Assembly: GCF_002165575.1 (NCBI RefSeq)
Contig: NZ_MXQF01000004.1
Location: forward strand, 177,747-241,746
From: Pseudoalteromonas sp. A601
GTDB lineage: Bacteria; Pseudomonadota; Gammaproteobacteria; Enterobacterales; Alteromonadaceae
Length of the DNA: 64,000 nucleotides
Reading direction: 5' to 3'
Of this stretch, positions 29,001 through 38,123 are shown one piece after another. Positions within the stretch are counted from its first letter, which is position 1, and the number at the start of each line of letters is the position of its first letter. The translations under genes were made by a program, and so were the position numbers. The notes beneath the pieces were generated by a model that saw only the letters and a list, made by a program, of their open reading frames with translations, ran no database searches and was not told the DNA's origin.

Positions 29001-30830
29001 TTTACGTTCAGTAATGTCTAAGTGGGTACCGATCATGCGTTTTGGCGTACCATCAGTATTCCACTCAACAACACGGCCGGTGTCTAAAATCCAAATCCAC
29101 TGCCCACTTTTATGCCTCATTCTAGACTCAGCAAAATAATAATCTGTTTGGCCACAAAAGTGCTCAGCGAGCTTTTGCTCTGAAACAATTAAATCATCAG
29201 GGTGTGCATTACCTTGCCAAGTATTAATACTCGTTGGCTCTAATTCGGCTAAGGTATACCCGATAATTTCAGCCCAACGATTATTAAAATAAACTTTATC
29301 GGTATCTATATACCAGTCCCAGATCCCAACCGCAGTACTATCAAGTACAAGCTGCAGTTGGGTTTTGTGCTGTTCCAGCTCAAGCTCTTGATGTTTTAGT
29401 TCTGTAATATCTGTACGAACAGCAATATAACTTTGGGTACGGCCTTGCTCATCGAAAAATGGTAAAATCGTTGTATCAACCCAGTAATAAGACCCATTTT
29501 TTGCTTTATTACAAATTTGCCCGTGCCACACTTTGCCTTGTTTTAATGTTTTATACATTCCTTTAAAAAAGCTTTTACTGTGTCTGCCTGAATTAAGTAT
29601 ACGGTGATTCTGCCCCAGCAGCTCAGCTTCACTGTAACCGCTAATTTCACAAAATTTGTTATTAGCAAATGTAATACTGCCTTTAATGTCAGTAATAGCC
29701 ACAATTGCGTGCTCATCTAAAGCATTTTTTTGTTCGGTTAATTGTTTTAAAGCATGTTTTAGGGCATCACTTTGCTGTTGTAAACGCGTTTGCTGTTGCT
29801 CTTTACTGTTAACTAGCAACTCAAGATCGATAGATAACTGATGTAGCTCAGCACTATCTGTTAAAATTGGTACATGTTCTTGAGTTCCATTCGTTATGTT
29901 TTCTGTTGCTTTAGCTAGTTGCACTAATGGCCGTGATAATCGCCGTGCAAACCATAATGACAATATCAAAATGATCACCAGTGCTATGCTGCTGGTTATT
30001 ACTGCAATTCGTTTATACTGCCTTGCACTTAACAACATAACATCACTTGGTTTTTCAACAAGTAACTGCCAGCCTTTCGCATCGGCAAAGTTAAGTTCAG
30101 TTAAAATTGCATAATATAATTCATTGGTATTTTTAGAATATGTAAATACCCCCTGGTGTATTTCATTGTTCACACTGTCAGCAATAAAGCTTAAAGATTG
30201 GTTTTCGCCTTGAATAACTCCGTTTTTAACAAGGTAAAAGTTTAAGCTTGGGTTTGCGTCATGAATACTTTGTAAGCTATCTAGTAATCCTTGAAAATTA
30301 ACATCAACCAACACAATAGAGGTCAGTTCACGTGACTTATTACGTATTGGCATGGCAATAAAGTGATGAACATCTGGTAATGAGGTAGAAATAAATACGC
30401 TTTGCGCGCCTTGCTCTAATTTGGCAAGCATGGGAATAAGGGCATCTTGATCTAAATGAACAAAATTGTCATTGCTGAGCGGGTTTGGCGTATTTTGAGG
30501 GTCAAATACAATATGAATATTACGAACAAAATCATAGCGAGCTATAAACTTATCAATAAATAATTTTTTTTGTAGCGGGTTATAAATGAGCTGATCATTT
30601 AGTAAATAGATATCCTTAACATGATCAGTAAACCAAATTTCGGAAAATTGCTTACCTATGCGGCTTAATTCATTAAGTTCTACTTCGGCGCTTTTTTTTA
30701 ATGACTGCGTAACATGATTAAAGCTAAACCAAGAGAGCACACAAAGAGGCAATAACGAAATAACAATAAATGTAACTATCAACTTACTGCGGATGGATTG
30801 GCCTTTATAGTTAAACTGTTCTTTTTGCAT
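26094..30830 (-). CDS. Hybrid sensor histidine kinase with Cache, four PAS, GAF and two receivers
   Basis: A 1,578-residue inner-membrane kinase starting at the ATG MQKEQFNYKG; an upstream in-frame TTG would add 23 residues. Order: TM1 (~15-40), periplasmic Cache-like sensor (~40-275), TM2 (~275-295) and HAMP; PAS domains near 365-485, 485-615, 615-745 and 745-875; a GAF domain (~890-1045); HisKA with His ~1074 in MSHEIRTPMNG; HATPase (DPGRIRQILTNLISNAVKFT, GTGLGLAIC); receiver 1 (Asp in VLDMQMPDIDG, ~1362) and receiver 2 (LMDCQMPVMDG, ~1510). There is no Hpt domain, so phosphate must pass to a separate Hpt protein. It follows the metal-efflux operon by about 109 bp; a link is unproven. Confidence 0.92.
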   Translation of the reverse strand: MQKEQFNYKGQSIRSKLIVTFIVISLLPLCVLSWFSFNHVTQSLKKSAEVELNELSRIGKQFSEIWFTDHVKDIYLLNDQLIYNPLQKKLFIDKFIARYDFVRNIHIVFDPQNTPNPLSNDNFVHLDQDALIPMLAKLEQGAQSVFISTSLPDVHHFIAMPIRNKSRELTSIVLVDVNFQGLLDSLQSIHDANPSLNFYLVKNGVIQGENQSLSFIADSVNNEIHQGVFTYSKNTNELYYAILTELNFADAKGWQLLVEKPSDVMLLSARQYKRIAVITSSIALVIILILSLWFARRLSRPLVQLAKATENITNGTQEHVPILTDSAELHQLSIDLELLVNSKEQQQTRLQQQSDALKHALKQLTEQKNALDEHAIVAITDIKGSITFANNKFCEISGYSEAELLGQNHRILNSGRHSKSFFKGMYKTLKQGKVWHGQICNKAKNGSYYWVDTTILPFFDEQGRTQSYIAVRTDITELKHQELELEQHKTQLQLVLDSTAVGIWDWYIDTDKVYFNNRWAEIIGYTLAELEPTSINTWQGNAHPDDLIVSEQKLAEHFCGQTDYYFAESRMRHKSGQWIWILDTGRVVEWNTDGTPKRMIGTHLDITERKEIETQLQQGRDRFASLVENIPGIVYRCKFDKQWTMLYMSDQARLITGYEPLDFINNYHLDFVNIIHPDDVALVEKSITAEVQKRKPWSIEYRLVACDGSIRWVHDKGQAVVNHEGELLYLDGFILDITEQYNTQAQLYRQQSLLETMSKQGQIGAWEVDLEHSKMFWSEEVKAIHEVAEDYQPKIDQALDFYKEGMHRDKISELFEDAIAHGRSWDVELIIITKTAKERWVKSIGQVEFKDGKCIRVYGSFQNIDTYKRLELESIKANQYNKNLASLTVSPQILSGNFDRVKDLVVQSMSEVLNVQRASVWLFDADSQEMHCMSLYIAQEGVQQQAFTLKVAEYPSYYKAIFAEGLLAINNVNTHPATLEFIKDYTKPLNIKSILDAVISTGDGILGVLCAESIGEYRAWSQNEETYLRSLATLVGSVVMSQNQKETAEELKIALAKANDAALAKSQFLATMSHEIRTPMNGVLGMLELIELEPLNKPIQTKVSIAKNSAHSLLSVINDILDFSKVEAGKIELESINFNACDLLGQVAESQALRAQEKNIEIILDVVGVVPAELKGDPGRIRQILTNLISNAVKFTQQGEVVITAHLVPLDERYKLTISVKDSGIGIDSAKQKDLFSPFSQVDASTTRQYGGTGLGLAICKQLCELMDGSVSLTSEVGKGSEFTASVMLLAGSETQQSMPTIDMNQLTILVVDDNETNRIVISQQLEHWGAKVELACDADQAISLCKNRVSNNLPLYDIGVLDMQMPDIDGIELCRILKADDAFKAMPLVMMTSIAGMEGAQRYSDAGFQAYFPKPITTADLISAMAVIANKNGVVDLPLVTSSYISSLRSKKLSNHILLVEDNPINQQVAKLMLSKLNYQVTLAENGQQALATLSKVAGGHFALVLMDCQMPVMDGFDTTRAIRAGVAGYKHQDITIIALTANAMGTDREYCLATGMNDYLAKPIQLDILKDKLEQY

Positions 30831-30938
30831 TATTATTTTTAACCAATACCTGTTCCATTTATATCTTATTAATAATGCACTAAATACCACAGGACGCAAG
30901 TTTATACCCAGTGATATTTAGTGCACAATAATGAAAGA

Positions 30939-33900
30939 TTAAAGCTCCCTGCTATTTACCTGCTCGATTAAGTGTTTACTAAATTTTGGATAAAGTGTGG
31001 GCAGCACAAATAGCGTTAAAAATGTTGCTGTAAATAACCCGCCTACAATCACCGTGGCTAATGGTTTTTGAATTTCAGCGCCAATACCAGTTGACATCAA
31101 CATCGGAATTAAACCTAAAGCAGAAGTAAGGGCCGTCATTAATACCGGGCGTAGCCGTGATAATGCCCCGTTAAATGCAGCAGTATCTAAGCTATCACCG
31201 CTTTTAACACGGTTATTAATACTCTCAACCATCACTACACCATTTAACACTGCAACACCAAACAAGGTTATAAAGCCTACGGAGCTCGGCACTGATAAAT
31301 ATTGCCCTGAGATATAAAGAGCAACCACTCCACCAATAACGGCTAGTGGTACATTAACCAAAATAAGTAAGGCTTGGCCTATAGAGCCAAACGCAAAATA
31401 AAGCAGTAAAGCTATTAACGCCAAAGAGAGAGGTACAACAATAGATAAGCGCTGCTGAGCGCGCTGCTGGTTTTCAAATTGCCCACCAATATTTACACCA
31501 TAACCTGGTGGTAACTCAACCTGCTCGGTAATAGCAGTACGGATATCAGCCACCACGGAACCCATATCTCGTCCTTGCACATTCGCTTGGATCACAACAC
31601 GTCTTTGTACGTCATCACGGCGTACTTGGGGTGGACCGGACTCGATATTTACGGTTGCCACATCGCCTATCCGTACTAAGGCGCCTGACGGTGATGCTAG
31701 GCGTAAATCAGCGATAGCCTCTGGCGTATTACGAAATTGCTTTGCCATCCTTACATAAATATCATAGCGTTCGTTAGCATTTATAATTTGCCCTGCAGCT
31801 GTGCCGCCAATTCCATCTTGCACCACCAACATTAAATCACCAACCGATAAACCATAACGCGATAGTACTAAGCGGTCAGGTTTAATAACCAATTGTGCCT
31901 CACCCGCAATTTGTTCCATTGCGACGTCTTTTGCTCCTGTAACACTTTTTACTGCCTGCTCAATGGCTTGCCCTTTACTGACTAATACATCTAAATCTGC
32001 CCCAAACAATTTAATTGCCAACTGTGCCTTAACGCCAGATAGCAACTCATCCACACGGGTCGCTATTGGCTGTGAAAAATTAAACAACAAGCCTGGGAAC
32101 TGTTCTAGCTTTTGCTCCATCAATACTTGTAGTTGTGCTCGATTTGAGGCTGAACGCCACTCATTAACAGGTTTCAGTCCGAGGTAAATTTCTATATTAT
32201 TAACCGGCTCAGGATCGCCTCCCACTTCGGGGCGGCCAATACGGCTCAACGCATATTCTACCTCAGGAAATTGCAATAAGATGGCTTCAAGTTTTGGCGC
32301 AACGGCTAATGCGGTCTCTAAACTCGCAGAAGGTGCTAACGTAACGCGCAAATTAATAGTACCCTCCTCAAGTTCAGGCACAAACTCTGTTCCAAGCTTT
32401 GGGATTAATAAAGCCGCAACGAGTACTAATGCACCGGCTAATGTAATAACAATTTTACGCGAAGACACAGCCCAGCTTAAACAAAACTTATATGCTTTAT
32501 CTAAAGGCTCTAACACCACACTACGACGCAACGTAACACCATTAGCAAACAAGTACACCGCCAGTGCAGGCACAATTACAAGGGCCACAACGACCGCAGC
32601 GATAATCGCCAACATAATACTCACTGCCATCGGCTGAAATAGTTTTGCTTCAACACCTTCAAAACTAAACAACGGCATAAATACCACAAGTATAATCAGC
32701 GCGGCAAAAAAGACTGGGCGAGCTACTTCTTGCGCAGCTAATTTAATTCGTTCACTAAATTTAAGTGATTGACTGTTTGATTGCGTTAAATGGCGAAAGA
32801 TATTCTCTACCATTACTACAGAGCCATCAACCAACATACCAATTGCAACAGCAATGCCACCTAATGACATTAAATTTGCAGATAGCCCTAACCATGCCAT
32901 CACACATAACGCTAAACCTATTGAGATGGGTATTGATAAGAGAACCAATAAAGTTGCCCGTAAATTCATTAAAAACAGTGCTAACACCACCACAATAAAC
33001 ACAAACGCCAATAACAATGCATCCACGACTGTATCAACCGCTTTGCTGATCAAATCGGCTTGGTCGTAAAGTGGCTCGAACAATATGCCATCAGGTAGTG
33101 CCTGATTAATTAAGTCAACACGAGAATTAATACCATCAATGGTTTGCTTAGTATTTGCTCCTATGCGTTTTAACACCACGCCAGTAACGACTTCTCCAAG
33201 TGAAGTCACGTTACCTTGTGCATCTTTTTTGCTCATGGTTGCCGCACCTTGGCGGATCTCACTACCCAATGCTACTTGCGCTACATCACTGATAGTAACC
33301 ACAGAACCATTAATTGATTTTAAAGGCGTTTGTGCAATTTCTTGCAAGCCTCGGTTGCCTGCATTGAACCAGCCCGTACCGCGGATCACCAATTGCTCTT
33401 GGCCGCGATTCATATACCAACCACCCACGTTCGTATTGTTTTGTTCAAGTGCCGTCACAACCTGTTGTTGAGTCAGCTTATAAGCAAGTAATTTATTTGG
33501 ATTTAAATTAACTTGGTACTGACGTACATCGCCACCAAATGACAAAACTTCGGTAACACCATCAACAGGTAACAGTAATAGCTTTACAATCCAGTCATTG
33601 ATACTGCGTAGTGCCATAGTATCAATACCGGACTGCGCAGAAGCTGATAACAGATATTGATACACTTGCCCTAAGCCTGAGGTATTTGGCCCCATTTCTG
33701 GTAGACCTACTCCTTCAGGGATTAGCTCCTTTGCTGCTTGCAAACGCTCGAACACTAACTGCCTAGCAAAGTAAATATCGACACCTTCCTTAAATACCAC
33801 TGTCACACCAGATAAACCGGTTTTTGATATTGACCTTACTTGCTCAACATCGGGTAAGGCATACATCACAGCTTCAATGGGGTAGGTGATCAATTGCTCA

Positions 33901-34082
33901 ACTTCAACAGCCGCTAAACCCGGTGCTTCAGTATTTATAGCCACTTGAACATTTGTAACATCAGGAAACGCATCAAGGTTTAATTTTGGGATCACCACAA
34001 GGCTCATCGCAACCACGATACACAATGCTAAAAGCACAATTAATCGATTCTTAACAGCGGCATTCACTATTTTATCAAACAT
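30939..34082 (-). CDS. CusA/CzcA-type heavy-metal efflux RND pump
   Basis: A 1,047-residue inner-membrane RND transporter exporting metal ions by proton antiport. Seen: N-terminal TM1 VLLALCIVVAMSLVVIP, the proton-relay segment GGIAVAIGMLVDGSVVMVENIF in TM4 characteristic of the HME subfamily, the second porter half and the last TM block FGVAVLNGVVMVE. Length is normal. Whether it moves Cu/Ag or Co/Zn/Cd cannot be fixed; the MLVDGSVVMVEN sequence is nearer the Cus-like groups. It overlaps no gene and follows the adaptor gene by 11 bp, so they form one operon. No outer-membrane channel gene is present here. Confidence 0.9.
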   Translation of the reverse strand: MFDKIVNAAVKNRLIVLLALCIVVAMSLVVIPKLNLDAFPDVTNVQVAINTEAPGLAAVEVEQLITYPIEAVMYALPDVEQVRSISKTGLSGVTVVFKEGVDIYFARQLVFERLQAAKELIPEGVGLPEMGPNTSGLGQVYQYLLSASAQSGIDTMALRSINDWIVKLLLLPVDGVTEVLSFGGDVRQYQVNLNPNKLLAYKLTQQQVVTALEQNNTNVGGWYMNRGQEQLVIRGTGWFNAGNRGLQEIAQTPLKSINGSVVTISDVAQVALGSEIRQGAATMSKKDAQGNVTSLGEVVTGVVLKRIGANTKQTIDGINSRVDLINQALPDGILFEPLYDQADLISKAVDTVVDALLLAFVFIVVVLALFLMNLRATLLVLLSIPISIGLALCVMAWLGLSANLMSLGGIAVAIGMLVDGSVVMVENIFRHLTQSNSQSLKFSERIKLAAQEVARPVFFAALIILVVFMPLFSFEGVEAKLFQPMAVSIMLAIIAAVVVALVIVPALAVYLFANGVTLRRSVVLEPLDKAYKFCLSWAVSSRKIVITLAGALVLVAALLIPKLGTEFVPELEEGTINLRVTLAPSASLETALAVAPKLEAILLQFPEVEYALSRIGRPEVGGDPEPVNNIEIYLGLKPVNEWRSASNRAQLQVLMEQKLEQFPGLLFNFSQPIATRVDELLSGVKAQLAIKLFGADLDVLVSKGQAIEQAVKSVTGAKDVAMEQIAGEAQLVIKPDRLVLSRYGLSVGDLMLVVQDGIGGTAAGQIINANERYDIYVRMAKQFRNTPEAIADLRLASPSGALVRIGDVATVNIESGPPQVRRDDVQRRVVIQANVQGRDMGSVVADIRTAITEQVELPPGYGVNIGGQFENQQRAQQRLSIVVPLSLALIALLLYFAFGSIGQALLILVNVPLAVIGGVVALYISGQYLSVPSSVGFITLFGVAVLNGVVMVESINNRVKSGDSLDTAAFNGALSRLRPVLMTALTSALGLIPMLMSTGIGAEIQKPLATVIVGGLFTATFLTLFVLPTLYPKFSKHLIEQVNSREL

Positions 34083-34093
34083 AGTCGTCGATC

Positions 34094-35248
34094 CTAATGG
34101 TTATGCGGATCAAAGCCGCCTTTAGCTTGCTCTGATGCGACAAAAAATGCCCCTTGAGTCACCACTTTGGTTCCCTCTGTAAGCCCTTTAATTTGTTGTA
34201 ACCCGATAAACTTAACACCAAGCTCTACTTCAGTTGCAACAAACTCACCTTCGCCGTTGACTACGAATACCGCCCAATCGCCATCCTCTGTTCTCACTAA
34301 CGCTTGCTCTGGTACAGCCAACACTTGCTCTAAAGTTGGAAACGAAAAATACACATCGCTAAACATACCTGGGTGCAACTGGTGCAGACTATTTTCAACA
34401 TTTAATCTGACGATTCTAGAGCGGGTAACTTGGTTAATTGTGTGTGCTTCTTGTGACACGGTAGCTGGGTAACGCTTGCCATTAACTTGAATTTGTACAT
34501 GAGCGCCTTTGGCTATTTTTACTGTTTGATTTGCCGACAATTGTGCTTCAACCCAAAGATTACCCTCATCAGCAATCAACATTAATTGTGCACCGGAATC
34601 AACCCGTTGCCCTTGGGCAAAGTCATCACTTAAAATGACGCCGAAAGTCTGAGCATATAAGGTGTATTCACCCAGCTTTTCGGGAGGTATCTGTATTGAT
34701 TGCTCAATATCTTTTTGGATCAAACCAAACGCTGCAAGCTGGCTATAAGCCACTTCGTATTCAGCCTTAGCGGTTAAAGCGTCTTTTTCACTCACAGTAC
34801 CTGGGGCCATCTTTTTTAACCGTTGCCATTGTGCTTGCGCTAAGCGGTAATTCGTTTGTGCAGTGGCTACATCCGCGCTAAATAAAGTCACCAGTGGCGC
34901 ACCTTTAGCTATATGTTGTCCTAACGTGGCATGGCGTTTTACCACAATAGAATCAACGCGCGGTGACAATAAATAACTGGTGTAGCCGTTCGCTTTGATT
35001 TCTCCTGGCGCATAAATTTGAGACTGATAAAACTGCTTTGCCAACGGCGCTATTTGTATATCAGCCATATTCAATTGTTCTTGCGTTAAGCTAAGCCCTT
35101 CGGTTTTCGCCTCAGAGCCATGCCCATCACATTCTTCATGCTGGTGCTGCTCGTTTTGCTCAGCTTTTATAGCAACAGCGCCTACCGCTTTGCTCATAGG
35201 GTAAATAGAAAAAATAATAAATAACGTAATAAAATAGATTTGCTTCAT
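34094..35248 (-). CDS. Periplasmic adaptor of metal efflux pump (CusB/CzcB type)
   Basis: A 384-residue membrane-fusion protein. The start MKQIYFITLF gives a proper signal peptide; longer in-frame starts up to 35344 add a non-signal sequence. After cleavage comes a His-rich segment (EQHQHEECDGHG) that may bind metal. Then follow the barrel-sandwich hybrid (PRVDSIVVKRHATLGQHIAKG), a helical hairpin (YRLAQAQWQRLKK), the beta-barrel (GMFSDVYF) and a membrane-proximal domain ending in FDPHNH. It bridges the RND pump to an outer-membrane channel. Confidence 0.88.
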   Translation of the reverse strand: MKQIYFITLFIIFSIYPMSKAVGAVAIKAEQNEQHQHEECDGHGSEAKTEGLSLTQEQLNMADIQIAPLAKQFYQSQIYAPGEIKANGYTSYLLSPRVDSIVVKRHATLGQHIAKGAPLVTLFSADVATAQTNYRLAQAQWQRLKKMAPGTVSEKDALTAKAEYEVAYSQLAAFGLIQKDIEQSIQIPPEKLGEYTLYAQTFGVILSDDFAQGQRVDSGAQLMLIADEGNLWVEAQLSANQTVKIAKGAHVQIQVNGKRYPATVSQEAHTINQVTRSRIVRLNVENSLHQLHPGMFSDVYFSFPTLEQVLAVPEQALVRTEDGDWAVFVVNGEGEFVATEVELGVKFIGLQQIKGLTEGTKVVTQGAFFVASEQAKGGFDPHNH

Positions 35249-35434
35249 CTTGGGTTTCCCATAACAAAGAATCTTCAATAGCTTTAAAACAACCCGACAG
35301 AGCAGTGAGTTTATGCGCATTCGCAAGCATTTTATACCAAGCATTGCATCATAAACACGGTAACTACTTACAGGTTAATAAAGGTTTGATAAATTCTTAA
35401 ACTAATAAATTAATGACCAATTAGGTCGAATTTT

Positions 35435-35821
35435 TTAACTTATTAGTGAAGAGATGGGAGGTCTTAAATCAGGTACAACAAGGCGCGAATTAAAGCGAAT
35501 ATCTGCCAAGCTAATGGATTCGTTTTCAATTGCAGAGACAGAGTAATGCCATATATGACTAAAAAGTGCAGACACATGGCAAACATGACAATGACTATCT
35601 TCTAGCGCATCAGCAAGTGCATTTGCAAGCTGAAGATGATCAGCCTGATGGGTATTATGATCATCACTTTTGATACAATGTGCATCTAATTCAGATTGTT
35701 GTATCAATAAAGTAGAAGCCTGTTTGATAGCGCCGTTATAATCAGCCACATCAAAGCTATCCAACATTGGTTGAATTAACAATAGAGCTAAAAGTAACAC
35801 CACTAAATGCTTCAAAAACAA
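35435..35821 (-). CDS. Small exported His/Cys-rich protein upstream of the efflux operon
   Basis: A 128-residue protein with a hydrophobic N-terminus (MFLKHLVVLLLALLLIQPM, signal peptide or anchor). The mid-part is rich in His and Asp (DDHNTHQADH) and a motif SHCHVCHVSALFSHIWH could bind Cu or Zn. It resembles the small CopL/DUF2946-like proteins that precede metal-resistance operons. A 186-bp gap separates it from the adaptor gene, and both read the same way, so it may be the first gene of the operon. Function inferred from position and composition only. Confidence 0.65.
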   Translation of the reverse strand: MFLKHLVVLLLALLLIQPMLDSFDVADYNGAIKQASTLLIQQSELDAHCIKSDDHNTHQADHLQLANALADALEDSHCHVCHVSALFSHIWHYSVSAIENESISLADIRFNSRLVVPDLRPPISSLIS

Positions 35822-35974
35822 AATTACCTAACAGTCTGAACTGCCTAAACAATAACAGATCTTATTTGAGCGGCAAAGCCTTATTGTATGCATTTCAGAG
35901 ATTTCCTAACTGTCTCTGGTGATCAATGTAACAGCCTAGGCAATACCATAACCGTAGCTATATATTGAATAACG

Positions 35975-35993
35975 CACTTATTATCATTTATAC
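35975..35993. promoter_or_regulatory. Possible Fur box before the PepSY gene
   Basis: cttattatcatttatac partly matches the Fur half-site pattern (ATTATCATT) and lies about 45 bp before the TTG start at 36035. The second half-site is weak. Confidence 0.3.
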
Positions 35994-36034
35994 TCATCAC
36001 CTGCTGTTAACTTTAATACCTGTCAGGTGAGCTG

Positions 36035-37105
36035 TTGAAACTGTGGTTACGTCGTACTCATTTACTACTTACGTTGATAAGTGGATTATTTCTAATATGT
36101 TTAAGCGTTACAGGTGCAATTTTAATTTACGCTAAAGATATACAACGCCTAATTAACCCCGCATTATGGACTGTAGAGCCAAAAGCCGCAGTATTGGCGT
36201 ACCCTGAACTTATCAACACAATCAGATTACATACCCAACAAGATCTCAGATTGCTTATGCCAGAGCAAAACCGTGAATATGCCTGGCAAATACAACTAAC
36301 TGATAAACAATATGCCAGTGTGAACCCTTATACAGGTGAAATACTCCTTACATACGATTTTTACAGTACACTTTATGGCTTTACCATGTCGTTGCATCGC
36401 TGGTTGCTTTACCAAGACAATGACGGTAAAAGACCCCTTAGAAACTGGGTATCAATATCTGCACTCATTTTCATTATCAATATGTTAATTGGCGTGTATT
36501 TGTGGATAAAACCAAAAAATCGTTTGAAGCGTTTAGTCATTAAACCCAAAGCTAAACTTCGTATTTTACTTTATCAACTGCATACAGTTTTGGGGATGTA
36601 TTTCTTTTTAGTGTTAATTTTAATCGCTTTTACAGGAATGGCATTCAACTGGAAAGATCAAACTAAAGCCGTACTAGAATTCACTACACAAAACAGCGTT
36701 GAATCAAGGCCGAAACCACCGATTCTCACAGTGCCAGCACAGGCGAATTCTGATAATTTTGTGCTAGCTTTAAAAAATGCTTTAAGTGCGTTTCCACAAA
36801 GCGATCTGTTTCGTATTTATTTCCCTAAGCTAGCCTCAGAACCACTCGCTCTGAGGGTTAAAAACCCTGGCGAGAGTCATGCTTACAGCTGGGTTTGGGC
36901 AAATCAATACACAGGCCAAGTACTGCAAACATATGATGCATCAAAAGCCAACTTAACCACTCAAGCTTGGAACTTTAAATATAAATTTCATATTGGTGAT
37001 TTTGCTGGCTCTTTAGTACAGCTACTTTGGCTATTAATAGCGTTATTGCCATTGTTTTTTACCTTGTCAGGTCTGTACTTTTGGTATAAAAGGCACTACC
37101 GCTAA
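36035..37105 (+). CDS. PepSY-domain membrane protein, iron-uptake associated
   Basis: A 356-residue PepSY_TM protein with four membrane segments: TM1 (LLLTLISGLFLICLSVTGAI), TM2 (ALIFIINMLIGVYLWIKPK), TM3 (FFLVLILIAFTGMAFNW) and TM4 (LLWLLIALLPLFFTLSGLYFW). His residues near TM ends (RRTHLL, SLHRW, QLHTVLG, KFHIG) are typical of the group, which is proposed to reduce ferric siderophores or bind haem. A TTG start at 36035 is used because aggtga lies 5-7 bp upstream and the basic MKLWLRRTH start fits. Probably serves the siderophore receptor further on. Confidence 0.82.
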   Translation: MKLWLRRTHLLLTLISGLFLICLSVTGAILIYAKDIQRLINPALWTVEPKAAVLAYPELINTIRLHTQQDLRLLMPEQNREYAWQIQLTDKQYASVNPYTGEILLTYDFYSTLYGFTMSLHRWLLYQDNDGKRPLRNWVSISALIFIINMLIGVYLWIKPKNRLKRLVIKPKAKLRILLYQLHTVLGMYFFLVLILIAFTGMAFNWKDQTKAVLEFTTQNSVESRPKPPILTVPAQANSDNFVLALKNALSAFPQSDLFRIYFPKLASEPLALRVKNPGESHAYSWVWANQYTGQVLQTYDASKANLTTQAWNFKYKFHIGDFAGSLVQLLWLLIALLPLFFTLSGLYFWYKRHYR

Positions 37106-37128
37106 TACAGCATTTAACATCATTATGA

Positions 37129-37656
37129 TTAAAATGTTGCCGTCACATTAGTGGCAAATGGCTTGATTAATTCCTTAGCCTTATCACCTTTTTTGTGTGA
37201 ATCGGTGTGAACAACAAGCACCCACTTACCTGAGCGGGTTGCTTTTCTTACCTCATTGATCAAAGGATCGTGATCCGGACGAATTGACACAAACCCTGCG
37301 ACCAGCAACGCAATAAAAATACATATAGTGCTTACACCTGCGTAAGTTTCTAGTACAAAACTTTGCATAAATTCAACATCAATGAATAAAAATACACTGC
37401 TTATTATTAGCCCAACACCAAGCCCTAGAACACCAAACAAAAGGTGAGTTTTGAGTAAGGTCTTCCCTATGTTTTTATCTTCAGGCTCTATTTTTTCATC
37501 AAAACGTTGATCATGTGCTGAAATAATTTCGATATTACTTTGTTCAAACTCTCTGTCTTCGCATAAGCTTGAAAAAGCATCATCTGCTTGCTCCTTAGTA
37601 TCAAATATACCGGCGACTTTTGTTGCGAATTCTTCATTATTTAACGAAGTAGCCAT
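37129..37656 (-). CDS. Hypothetical membrane protein, 175 residues
   Basis: A protein with an N-terminal soluble part (GIFDTKEQADDAFSSL, recalling the YflT/general-stress flavour of domain that senses or binds within stress proteins). Two membrane helices follow (LLFGVLGLGVGLIISSVFLF, then ICIFIALLVAGFVSI), then a C-terminal stretch KWVLVVHTDSHKKGDKAKEL. Strong ribosome site (ggaggtg). I do not recognise a named family. It is oriented against the iron genes on both sides, so it may be unrelated to them. Confidence 0.7.
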   Translation of the reverse strand: MATSLNNEEFATKVAGIFDTKEQADDAFSSLCEDREFEQSNIEIISAHDQRFDEKIEPEDKNIGKTLLKTHLLFGVLGLGVGLIISSVFLFIDVEFMQSFVLETYAGVSTICIFIALLVAGFVSIRPDHDPLINEVRKATRSGKWVLVVHTDSHKKGDKAKELIKPFATNVTATF

Positions 37657-38123
37657 AGCTTACACCTCCAAGTGAATAAAAAGTTTAATTACGTTGTTAG
37701 TTAAAGCTCGCTCTTCAAAAACTAACTGTTGTAATAAAATACGTGCAAAAAAAATACCGGCTATCACTAAATAAGTATACTGAGAACAAAGGTACATCCT
37801 ATCTAACATTAATAAAAATAAAGCATTGATTTATAAGGTTATAAAATAAAAATCATACAATTAAAACGAACAAATAGAAATGTTCAATATTGTTTACTGC
37901 CGTATTCTTTATCTGCCTTCACTGTAAAAGCTACACAATGCAGTAAATGTTTCAGCTTTGTTATCGGAGTCTATAAATAGTAATAATACATGACAACAAA
38001 CAGCCATTAATACATCCATCGAACAACCCAATAAAAACAATTATCATTAACCTTGCCTTTACAGTTCTTTACATTTACCATATCGCCCATTAGACACACC
38101 TCCTACTAAATTTAAGGATTTTC
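37657..38123. other. Intergenic region between divergent genes, with possible Fur site
   Basis: AT-rich, no gene found. aacaattatcattaacc (38036-38052) resembles a Fur half-site pair about 75 bp before the siderophore-receptor ATG and shares TTATCATT with the site before the PepSY gene. Confidence 0.35.
38036..38052. promoter_or_regulatory. Possible Fur box before siderophore receptor
   Basis: aacaattatcattaacc shares the TTATCATT core of Fur sites and lies about 75 bp before the receptor ATG; only one half is well matched. Confidence 0.3.
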
